From contig CAMZCV010000033.1 of the NCBI GenBank assembly GCA_947305035.1, positions 1 to 8,798 of the forward strand: DNA of 8,798 nt, read 5' to 3'. Origin of the DNA: an uncultured Coriobacteriales bacterium (lineage in GTDB: Bacteria; Actinomycetota; Coriobacteriia; Coriobacteriales; Atopobiaceae). Under the pieces are notes generated by a model. The model was not told the origin of the DNA and did not search any database. It was given only the letters and a program-made list of their open reading frames with translations. Position 1 is the stretch's first letter. Every line of letters starts with the position of its first letter. Made by a program: the position numbers and the translations under genes. Positions 1-5,821 of the stretch are shown one piece after another.

Positions 1-14
1 GCGGCGCGAAGGTC

Positions 15-593
15 GTGCTCGACGGCACCAAGACCATCCTGCTCGTGGGCGTGGGCGGTCAGGGAACCATCCTCGCCGGCCAGCTCCTCGCCATGGTGGC
101 GGCCGACGCGGGCCTGGACGTGAAGGTCTCCGAGATCCACGGCATGAGCCAGCGCGGCGGGTCCGTCTCCACCGTCGTCCGCGTGGGCGAGAAGGTCGAG
201 AGCATGGTGTGCGACCCCGGTTGCGCCGATATCGTGGTGGCGTTCGAGGCCGTCGAGGCCCTGCGTGCGCAGCAGTTCCTGCGCGACGGCGGCACGATGT
301 TCGTGAACGACGAGCAGATCGTGCCCGTCTCGGTGAACGTGGGCAACTTCACGATGCCCGCGGATACCGACGCGCGCCTGGATGCGATCGGTGCCGTCCG
401 CATCGACGCGGGCGAGATCGCGCGCGCGGCGGGTAGCCCCAAGAGCACGAATGTGGTGCTCGTGGGCGCGCTCTCCACGGCGCTGCCGTTCAGCGTGGAG
501 GAGTGGCAGGACGCCATCAGGCGCCGCGTGCCGCCCAAGACCATCGACGCCAACCTCGTGGCCTTCGCGAAGGGTCGCGAAGCCGTCGCGTAA
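15..593 (+). CDS. iorB: Indolepyruvate:ferredoxin oxidoreductase, beta subunit (possibly 5'-partial)
   Basis: This is the small subunit of the cytoplasmic enzyme that oxidatively decarboxylates arylpyruvates (from Trp, Phe, Tyr) to aryl-acetyl-CoA while reducing ferredoxin. The family assignment rests on the N-terminal GVGGQGT loop (residues 12-18), the HGMSQRGGSV signature (42-51) and the CDPG segment (66-69), all typical of the gamma-type domain of 2-oxoacid:ferredoxin oxidoreductases. The 192-residue length matches free-standing IorB proteins. The start shown is a GTG. The only purine-rich stretch before it (8-12) is too close to be a good ribosome site, and the frame stays open to the left edge of the window, so the true start may lie a few codons upstream. 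The thiamine-diphosphate subunit gene iorA is expected immediately upstream but cannot be seen. The product call is firm; the exact start is not. Confidence 0.93.
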   Translation: MLDGTKTILLVGVGGQGTILAGQLLAMVAADAGLDVKVSEIHGMSQRGGSVSTVVRVGEKVESMVCDPGCADIVVAFEAVEALRAQQFLRDGGTMFVNDEQIVPVSVNVGNFTMPADTDARLDAIGAVRIDAGEIARAAGSPKSTNVVLVGALSTALPFSVEEWQDAIRRRVPPKTIDANLVAFAKGREAVA

Positions 594-619
594 GCGCGCC
601 ACCGCCCTTCTCTGGGGCG

Positions 620-698
620 AATTAACATACCATTCACGACAACTATTCGGCCTCCTGAAAACGGAGGCCGAATAACTTTGCCAAATGGCATGTTAATT
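620..698. repeat. 79-bp nested, concentric double palindrome
   Basis: Outer arms 620-634 and 684-698 match at 14 of 15 positions as an inverted repeat. The inner arms 644-655 and 663-674 are a perfect 12-bp inverted repeat around a 7-base loop (656-662). Both pairs share the same centre (base 659), with 9-base unpaired spacers on each side. The inner GC-rich stem lies about 50 bases after the iorB stop codon, so it may serve as the iorB terminator, although no strong run of T follows on either strand. The single outer mismatch becomes a G-U pair in RNA read from the minus strand. It could instead be a dispersed palindromic element. Confidence 0.65.
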
Positions 699-747
699 TC
701 TGCATGCGAGCCGTACCCTCGTTTCCGCCAGAGCTTCAGCCAATCGA

Positions 748-784
748 AATGAGCACCCGCTCCGTAATGGAACGGGTGCTCATT
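748..784 (-). terminator. Hairpin after the first amidohydrolase gene, probable terminator
   Basis: A perfect 12-bp inverted repeat (748-759 with 773-784) is extended inwards by three more pairs (761-763 with 769-771) after one mismatch. It lies 31 bases past the stop codon of the minus-strand amidohydrolase. Read in that direction, only a short TTT follows, so as an intrinsic terminator it is of moderate quality. The matching position behind the second amidohydrolase also carries a hairpin of unrelated sequence, which supports a terminator role. Confidence 0.6.
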
Positions 785-815
785 CAGGAAGGAGGGGGAC
801 AGGGGGGGAGAGGAC

Positions 816-2618
816 CTATCCCTTGTAGACCACCTTTCCGCCGAAGATGGTGTAGACCACGTTGGTCTCGGCCATCTCCTCGGGCGTGATCTGGGTGAGG
901 TCCTTGTCGAGCACGACGAAGTCCGCCTTCTTGCCCACCTCGATGGAGCCGAGGATGTCCTCGAAGCCCATCTGGCGTGCGCACCAGATGGTGTAACACT
1001 TCATCATCTCCTCGACGGTCAAGCTCTCGTCTGCGTTGCGCACGTACACGGGGTCGCCCACCTCACCGGGATACGGCGAGCCCTGCGTCACACCGCTGAT
1101 GATGCCGTGCAGAGGAACGAGGTCGGGCGTGATGGGGTAGTCGGCACCTGAGGTCATGAGCATGCCGGCGTCGAGGCGCGTGCGCATGTTGTACTCGCGT
1201 CCGAAGCGTTCCTCGCCGAACATCTGCAGCTCGAGCGCACCGAACTGAGGATCGACATAGAACCACACGGCCTGCGTTGCGCAGTAGATGCCCATCTTGC
1301 CACAGCGCTCGATGTCGTCGGGATCCATGATGGTGGCGTGCACGATGGCATTGCGCTTGGTCGCCCAGGTCTCGCCGAGGGCGTCGTAGGAGTACTCGAA
1401 GGCCTCGGTGTCCATATGGGCACCACCGTCTCCCATGGTGTGGATGAGGACGGAGTATCCTGCCTCGTTGACCTGCCTGACAAACTCGTTCAGTTCGTCC
1501 TGGTCGCGCCAGTTGGGAGCGCTGCGGAAATCAGCGTCGACGCCTGCAGTAGGGGCATAAGGTTCGAGCATGTAGGCGCTCCTGCCCTCGGGCACGCCGT
1601 CGATCTTGGCCTTGGCGGAGTTAGCACGCACGAAGTCGGAGTTGAGTTCCTGAACGGAGTCCAGAGCTGCGATGGTGTCGGCAGCGAGCTGCGGGCGCAC
1701 CTCAAATGCCCATATCGGCAGCGAGATGCGCAGGGTCATGTTGCCGGTCTCACCGAAGTCATGGAGCATCTGCACAGTGCTCTCGAAGTTGCCGCCGTCG
1801 TGGAAGCCCGTGATACCGAGCGAGTTGGCCATGGCCTGGAACTCGCTGAAGGCTGCGATGCATTCTTCCTCGGTTGGCTCGGGAAGCTCGGGAAGGCTGT
1901 CGAGCATCGAGCCTGCATCGGAGAGATAGCCGTTGAGGGTACCGTCCTCGTAGTAGTACACCACACCGCCATCGGGAACGGGGGTGTTCTCGTCGATACC
2001 TGCGAGATCCATCAAGGCCTGATTGACGATACGGCCATGAACGGACACGTCAACTCCCAGAATCGGCGTGTCGGGGAACTCCTCGTTCAGGCGCTCGTTG
2101 TTGGCAGCGCTATTGGGCCAGGCGCGCAGGTCGAGGTTGCTGACCTCATAGTAGGGCTGGCCGGGATGTGCATCTACATACTCGTGAATCGCCGCCATGT
2201 ATGCATCGAGATTGGCCTCGGTGGCGGCAAGGTCGCAGGTGGTGTCGGGCTCGTAGACGATGTGATCGTGGCCGTTCATGAAGCCGGGCATGAGCATCAT
2301 GCCTCCGAGGTCCTTGACCTCGGTGTCGGGGCCGATGAAGGCGTCCATGTCGGCGTCGGAGCCCACGGCCATGACGGTGTCGCCCTTAACGGCGACGGCG
2401 GAGGCCACGGTCCAGGCGTCGTCGACGGTGTAGACGGCGGCGTTCTTGAGCACGAGGTCGGCGGGGTTCTCGACCTCGGGCACGTTCTCGCCCTCGGGTC
2501 CGGCATCGCCTTCGGGTGCGGGCTCGGGGGTGCCGTTGGCGCACGCGGCGAGCGCGGCGGCCGCCCCCGCGAGGGCACCACCAACGACGAAGTTGCGGCG
2601 GGTCATCTCTGCGGACAT
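816..2618 (-). CDS. Tat-exported lipoprotein amidohydrolase (YtcJ-like, Amidohydrolase_3 family), paralogue 1
   Basis: This 600-residue protein is predicted to be a surface-anchored metal-dependent hydrolase acting on C-N or similar bonds; the substrate is unknown. The twin-arginine motif TRRNF (6-10), an Ala-rich hydrophobic stretch and the lipobox LAAC (Cys26) indicate Tat export and lipid anchoring. An acidic Pro/Glu-rich linker (28-52) follows. The catalytic domain carries NGHDH (metal ligands H117 and H119), GFHDGG (271-276), K336-A-K-I-D340-G (candidate carboxylated lysine), HTMGDGGAH (393-401), H427 in VHATIM, and D493 in SGADYP. A C-terminal beta-sandwich segment GKKADFVVLD (562-571) is also typical of the superfamily. 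An in-frame start lies upstream at 2729, but the ATG at 2618 has a strong AGGAAGG ribosome site six bases away and begins exactly at the Tat signal. It is a tandem paralogue of the gene at 2835-4643. Fold and export are confident; the function is generic. Confidence 0.92.
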   Translation of the reverse strand: MSAEMTRRNFVVGGALAGAAAALAACANGTPEPAPEGDAGPEGENVPEVENPADLVLKNAAVYTVDDAWTVASAVAVKGDTVMAVGSDADMDAFIGPDTEVKDLGGMMLMPGFMNGHDHIVYEPDTTCDLAATEANLDAYMAAIHEYVDAHPGQPYYEVSNLDLRAWPNSAANNERLNEEFPDTPILGVDVSVHGRIVNQALMDLAGIDENTPVPDGGVVYYYEDGTLNGYLSDAGSMLDSLPELPEPTEEECIAAFSEFQAMANSLGITGFHDGGNFESTVQMLHDFGETGNMTLRISLPIWAFEVRPQLAADTIAALDSVQELNSDFVRANSAKAKIDGVPEGRSAYMLEPYAPTAGVDADFRSAPNWRDQDELNEFVRQVNEAGYSVLIHTMGDGGAHMDTEAFEYSYDALGETWATKRNAIVHATIMDPDDIERCGKMGIYCATQAVWFYVDPQFGALELQMFGEERFGREYNMRTRLDAGMLMTSGADYPITPDLVPLHGIISGVTQGSPYPGEVGDPVYVRNADESLTVEEMMKCYTIWCARQMGFEDILGSIEVGKKADFVVLDKDLTQITPEEMAETNVVYTIFGGKVVYKG

Positions 2619-2621
2619 GGG

Positions 2622-2671
2622 TTCCTTCCTCTCCTGTTCGGTCGTTGCACGGGATGTGCATCTCCATGAGA
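2622..2671 (-). promoter_or_regulatory. 50-bp leader identical to that of the second amidohydrolase
   Basis: The 50 bases just upstream of the first amidohydrolase start are identical to 4648-4697 upstream of the second. The two copies differ only by one extra G next to the ATG in the latter. The block holds the ribosome binding site (AGGAAGG on the minus strand) and a small inverted repeat TGCAC-N5-GTGCA. A short open frame starting MEMHIPCN is present in both leaders but has no ribosome site of its own, ends soon in one copy and runs into the gene out of frame in the other, so it is probably not translated. Confidence 0.7.
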
Positions 2672-2724
2672 ACAGGGTAGGGGCGCCGGGCATCGACTTG
2701 GAACAGGCACGTGTTCGATTTGCC

Positions 2725-2742
2725 TTCATACGAAAGTACGAA
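2725..2742. promoter_or_regulatory. Putative LuxR-type operator upstream of amidohydrolase 1
   Basis: This 18-bp palindrome reads TTCATAC-N4-GTACGAA, with arms matching at 6 of 7 positions, centred about 115 bp upstream of the start codon. A related palindrome sits at the same distance before the second amidohydrolase (4751-4768). Downstream of both, the blocks GTTCGA and GAACAGG recur at identical spacing (2713-2718 and 2701-2707 here). The length and symmetry suit a dimeric LuxR-type HTH, and such a regulator is encoded next door. The assignment of protein to site is inferred. Confidence 0.6.
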
Positions 2743-2769
2743 ACCGCAGTTCAATACGGTTTACGCAGA

Positions 2770-2802
2770 GAAAACGCCCGCCCCAGGGGGACGGGCGTTT
2801 TC
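2770..2802 (-). terminator. Intrinsic terminator after amidohydrolase 2
   Basis: A perfect 11-bp inverted repeat (2770-2780 with 2792-2802) has a GC-rich core and an A-run/T-run at its base. Read on the minus strand it ends TTTTCTCT, the classic form of a Rho-independent terminator. It starts 32 bases after the stop codon of the second amidohydrolase and would separate that gene from the first one, implying that the paralogues have individual promoters. Its symmetry allows it to work from the other strand too. Confidence 0.85.
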
Positions 2803-2834
2803 CAGGAAGGAAGGGGATGAGGAGGAGAGAGACC

Positions 2835-4643
2835 TTATCCCTCGAAGACCACCTTGCCACCGAAGATGGTGTAGACGACGTTCGCCTCGTAGATCCTGGT
2901 GGGATCCATCTTGCTGATGTCCTGGTCGAGGACGACGAAGTCGGCCTTCTTGCCCACCTCGATGGAGCCGAGGATGTCCTCGAAGCCCATCTGGCGTGCG
3001 CACCAGATGGTGTAGCACTTGAGCGCCTCTTCGAAGGTGACAACCTCGTCGGCGTTGCGGACCTGGGCGGGATCATCGGCGTCGCCGGGATAGGGCGAGC
3101 CCTGGGTGAGGGCGCACTGGATGCCGGCGAGCGGGCGGTAGTCGGGGGTGATGGGGTAGTCGGCGCCAGAAGTCATGAACATGCCGGCGTCGATGCGGGT
3201 GCGCATGTTGTACTCGCGGCCGAAGCGCTCGGGACCGAACATCTGGAGCTCGAGGGCACCGAACTGCGGGTCGACGTAGAACCACACGGCCTGCGTGGCG
3301 TTGAAGATGCCCATCTTGCCGCAGGCCTCGATGTCCTCGGGGGCCATGATGGTGGCGTGGACGATGGCGTTGCGCTTGGTTGCCCAGGTCTCGCCGAGGG
3401 TGTCGTAGGAGTGCTGGAAGGCAACGGTGTCCATGTGCGCGCCGCCGTCGCCCATGGTGTGGATGATGACCGAGTAGCCCGCCTCGTTGACGGTCTTCAC
3501 GAAGTCGCTGAGGACGTCCTGGTCGGGCCAGTAGGGATAGCTGCAGAAATCGGGTTCGACGCCGGCGGTCTCGGCGTAGGGCTCGAGCATGTAGGCGGAC
3601 TTGCCCTCGGGCACGCCGTCGATGATGGCCTTGGTGGAGTTCATGCGAACGTAGTCGGAGTTGAGGCTCTGGTTGCGGTCGATAACCTCGACGACTTTGG
3701 CACCGAGCTCCGGGCCGATCTCGCCGGCGTTGGTAGCCCAGAGGGGCATGGAGACGCGCAGGTGCATCTCGCCGGTCTCGCCGTAGTCGTGGAGGAGCTT
3801 CATCTTAGACTCGTCGCTACCACCGTCGTGGAAGCCGGTGATGCCATAGGAGTTGGCTGCTTGCTCAAGCTCGAGATAGGCTGCGATCCTGGCCTCGTCG
3901 GTGGGGGCAGGAAGCTCGGGGAGGTTGTCGAACATGTCGATTGCATCGGAGAAGTAGCCGTTCAACGTACCGTCCTCGTAGTAATAGACAGTGCCGCCTT
4001 CGGGCACGGGGGTGTTCTCGTCGATGCCGCAGAGGTCGAGGAGCGCCTGGTTGACGATCTTGCCGTGGCCGGATGCGTCGGAACCGTAGATGGGGGTGTC
4101 GGGGAACTCCTCGTTGAGGCGCTGGTTGTCGGGCGCGCTGTTGGGCCAGGCGCGCAGGTCCATGTACTTGAACGAATAATACGGCAGACCGGGGTTGGCG
4201 GCAATGTAGTCGTGACCTGCCTGCATATAGGTATCGAGGCTGATGTCAAGCTGGGACATATCGCAGTAGTCTTTGGGCTTTGCCTCGATGTGGTCGTGGC
4301 CGTTCATGAAGCCCGGCGTGACCATCATGCCGCCGAGGTCCATCACGTTCGTGTCGGGGCCGATGAAGGCAACCATGTCGTCGTCGGAGCCGACCGCCAT
4401 GATGGTGTCGCCCTTCACGGCGACGGCGGAGGCGACGGTCCAGTTATCGTCGACGGTGTAGACGGCGGCGTTCTTGAGCACGAGGTCGGCGGGGTTCTCG
4501 ACGGTCGGCTCGGGTTCGGGCTCGCCCTCGCCTTCGGGCGCGGGCTCGGGTGCGGTCTCGCCGGCGCACGCGGCGAGCGCTGCGGCTGCTCCCGCGAGGG
4601 CGCCTCCCACGACGAAGTTGCGGCGGGTCATCTCTGCTGACAT
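2835..4643 (-). CDS. Tat-exported lipoprotein amidohydrolase (YtcJ-like, Amidohydrolase_3 family), paralogue 2
   Basis: This 602-residue paralogue shares the first 26 residues of the upstream copy exactly, including TRRNF and the lipobox Cys26, followed by a Glu/Pro-rich linker (31-50). The presumed metal site is intact: NGHDH (H116, H118), K338 and D342 in KAIIDG, H395 and H403 in HTMGDGGAH, H429, and D495 in SGADYP. GKKADFVVLD closes the domain near residue 564. Divergence from copy 1 is concentrated at about residues 119-200, 240-335 and 500-540, which are likely to shape the substrate pocket. The ATG at 4643 was chosen over an in-frame upstream start (4859), which would overlap the regulator gene, because AGGAAGG precedes it and the Tat signal begins there. 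It probably has its own promoter (operator at 4751-4768). The substrate is not known. Confidence 0.92.
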   Translation of the reverse strand: MSAEMTRRNFVVGGALAGAAAALAACAGETAPEPAPEGEGEPEPEPTVENPADLVLKNAAVYTVDDNWTVASAVAVKGDTIMAVGSDDDMVAFIGPDTNVMDLGGMMVTPGFMNGHDHIEAKPKDYCDMSQLDISLDTYMQAGHDYIAANPGLPYYSFKYMDLRAWPNSAPDNQRLNEEFPDTPIYGSDASGHGKIVNQALLDLCGIDENTPVPEGGTVYYYEDGTLNGYFSDAIDMFDNLPELPAPTDEARIAAYLELEQAANSYGITGFHDGGSDESKMKLLHDYGETGEMHLRVSMPLWATNAGEIGPELGAKVVEVIDRNQSLNSDYVRMNSTKAIIDGVPEGKSAYMLEPYAETAGVEPDFCSYPYWPDQDVLSDFVKTVNEAGYSVIIHTMGDGGAHMDTVAFQHSYDTLGETWATKRNAIVHATIMAPEDIEACGKMGIFNATQAVWFYVDPQFGALELQMFGPERFGREYNMRTRIDAGMFMTSGADYPITPDYRPLAGIQCALTQGSPYPGDADDPAQVRNADEVVTFEEALKCYTIWCARQMGFEDILGSIEVGKKADFVVLDQDISKMDPTRIYEANVVYTIFGGKVVFEG

Positions 4644-4647
4644 GGGG

Positions 4648-4697
4648 TTCCTTCCTCTCCTGTTCGGTCGTTGCACGGGATGTGCATCTCCATGAGA
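4648..4697 (-). promoter_or_regulatory. 50-bp leader identical to that of the first amidohydrolase
   Basis: This is the counterpart of 2622-2671 and identical over all 50 bases, including the ribosome binding site and the TGCAC-N5-GTGCA repeat. Beyond 4697 the two upstream regions still align without large gaps up to the palindrome at 4751-4768, but only in blocks. Confidence 0.7.
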
Positions 4698-4750
4698 GAA
4701 ATGGTAGGGAAGATAAGGCTGTGGGAGAACAGGTGCAGGTTCGAAAGAAC

Positions 4751-4768
4751 CTCGTACAAAGGTATGAA
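4751..4768. promoter_or_regulatory. Putative LuxR-type operator upstream of amidohydrolase 2
   Basis: This 18-bp imperfect palindrome reads CTCGTAC-N4-GTATGAA (5 of 7 arm positions pair), 108 bp before the ATG. It matches the box at 2725-2742 in position and in the core TAC-N4-GTA. Blocks GTTCGA (4739-4744) and GAACAGG (4727-4733) follow at the same spacing as in the other copy. It lies between the regulator's stop codon and the hydrolase gene, as expected for a neighbouring target. Confidence 0.58.
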
Positions 4769-4776
4769 GTTGTGGT

Positions 4777-5730
4777 CTAGCTGTGCGATCTGCTCGATAC
4801 CAGGCGCCTGAGGTCGCTGCGCCTCGAGCAGCCCGCCTTGTCGTAGATGTTGTGCGCATGCGATTTGACCGTGCTCATCGATACGACCAGCGTGTCGCAG
4901 ATCTCCTGGTACGAGCAGTCCTCGAGCAGGAGCCTGAACACCTCTTCCTCGCGCTTCGTGAGCCGCAGGTCCTTGATGGCGGCTTCGACGCCCTCCTCGC
5001 TGAGGGTGCCGGACGGCCGCTCGCGCTCCTTGAGCCGTTCATCGAACCGCTTGAGCACCGATCCGATGATGAAGATGCAGTACATCACATGCAGAGCCGT
5101 CTCGAAGATGTTGTTCTCGTACGCGATGCCCATGATGGCGATGAACGGATTGAGCTCGTTCAGGTCGAACAGCCATACGAGGTCGAACGCGACGATGAGC
5201 GCCAAGAAGACGAGGGAGATTCGGAGCAGCCGCTTCAGGTTGGAGCTCTCCCGCGCCCGCTCCGTCCGCGAGCAGAAGATGACGAGAACCAGCAGGTATG
5301 CCTGCATCACCGTGTAGAAGACCCAAGCGGGGAAACGCGAGACGGAGACCGCGACCTGCGCGTAGATGTTCCAATACAGGACGAACAGCAGCGGGAAGAT
5401 ACCGTAGAGCCATTTCGGGTATTCCAGCCCGAAGAGCTCCTTCGCGACGAGCAGATATGCGAGCTGCCTGATGACGAAGAAGACGATCTTCACCTCGGGG
5501 GCCGAGATGAAGTTGTACTCCGGGCCGACGTTGGGATAGGTGTTGAACAGGAATTCAGCGGCGAAGATGATGAAGGTGTCGAGCAGGAAGCACGCCACCA
5601 GAAGCGCCTCGAAGAGGAAGAGGCGATCCTTCGTCTGGACGAAGCCGAAAGCCGCTACAACCATCGCGAGGGCGAAGATGATCAGAACGACGATGTTGAA
5701 GACGAACAGGACCATGTCTTCCGAAACCAA
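4777..5730 (-). CDS. Membrane-bound LuxR-family transcriptional regulator
   Basis: This 317-residue protein has an N-terminal membrane domain with about seven hydrophobic helices (roughly 7-30, 37-58, 80-97, 107-128, 135-153, 169-188, 210-226) and a C-terminal LuxR-type helix-turn-helix. The HTH starts at LTKREEEVF (257-265), and its recognition helix lies around STVKSHAHNIY (286-296). No receiver or kinase domain is visible, so the membrane part itself presumably senses a signal. Such one-component regulators are abundant in Coriobacteriia and often control an adjacent enzyme gene. Here it is followed on the same strand by the two amidohydrolases, its likely targets. The start shown is a TTG preceded by GAGAGGG; the ATG six codons in (5715) is an alternative. 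No terminator is visible after the stop, so some read-through into amidohydrolase 2 is possible. Confidence 0.88.
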   Translation of the reverse strand: MVSEDMVLFVFNIVVLIIFALAMVVAAFGFVQTKDRLFLFEALLVACFLLDTFIIFAAEFLFNTYPNVGPEYNFISAPEVKIVFFVIRQLAYLLVAKELFGLEYPKWLYGIFPLLFVLYWNIYAQVAVSVSRFPAWVFYTVMQAYLLVLVIFCSRTERARESSNLKRLLRISLVFLALIVAFDLVWLFDLNELNPFIAIMGIAYENNIFETALHVMYCIFIIGSVLKRFDERLKERERPSGTLSEEGVEAAIKDLRLTKREEEVFRLLLEDCSYQEICDTLVVSMSTVKSHAHNIYDKAGCSRRSDLRRLVSSRSHS

Positions 5731-5744
5731 CCGTCCCTCTCTAC

Positions 5745-5770
5745 ATAAATCAACCTTCTTCTTGATGTAT
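5745..5770. promoter_or_regulatory. Imperfect palindrome in the divergent promoter region, candidate operator
   Basis: Arms 5745-5753 and 5762-5770 pair at 8 of 9 positions (core ATCAA-N8-TTGAT) in the 91-bp gap between the regulator and the metal-uptake operon. It ends one base before a possible -35 box of the rightward promoter, a place where an operator would act. It is AT-rich compared with its surroundings. It does not resemble the boxes in front of the amidohydrolases. The bound protein is unknown; a metal-responsive repressor or autoregulation are both possible. Confidence 0.4.
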
Positions 5771-5771
5771 T

Positions 5772-5799
5772 TTGACCCGTTTCGTCTCTACCGTATAGG
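5772..5799 (+). promoter_or_regulatory. Candidate sigma-70-type promoter of the metal-uptake operon
   Basis: TTGACC (5772-5777) and TATAGG (5794-5799) are separated by 16 bases upstream of the binding-protein gene. If used, transcription would begin near 5806, giving a very short leader that cuts into the AGGAGG at 5804-5809, so the call is uncertain. Confidence 0.35.
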
Positions 5800-5821
5800 T
5801 GTGAGGAGGTTTGCGTAGGGT

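Noticed and set aside
2619..2666. Short leader peptide frame MEMHIPCN in both amidohydrolase leaders
   Set aside because: It has no ribosome binding site. One copy stops quickly and the other runs through the real start out of frame, so the conservation is explained by the identical leader DNA.
1338..4640. Two very long plus-strand open frames (1338-2669 and 2817-4640) opposite the amidohydrolases
   Set aside because: They mirror the high-GC codons of the real genes, are extremely rich in Val, Gly and His, show no domain, and mirror each other only because the genes beneath are paralogues.
4644..4859. N-terminal extension of amidohydrolase 2 up to 4859 (and of amidohydrolase 1 up to 2729)
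   Set aside because: The extensions are unrelated to each other except where the leaders are identical, one runs into the regulator gene, and both bury a Tat signal peptide that must be N-terminal.
4783..5748. Plus-strand open frame of 321 codons opposite the LuxR-type regulator
   Set aside because: It is mostly Glu, Asp and Arg, the usual antisense shadow of a hydrophobic membrane protein, while the minus strand has clear transmembrane segments and a LuxR HTH.
5781..5799. Possible third copy of the TTCrTAC-N4-GTAyGAA box in front of the metal operon
   Set aside because: Only the TTCGT half fits; the GTA of the other half is one base out of register and the GAA is missing.
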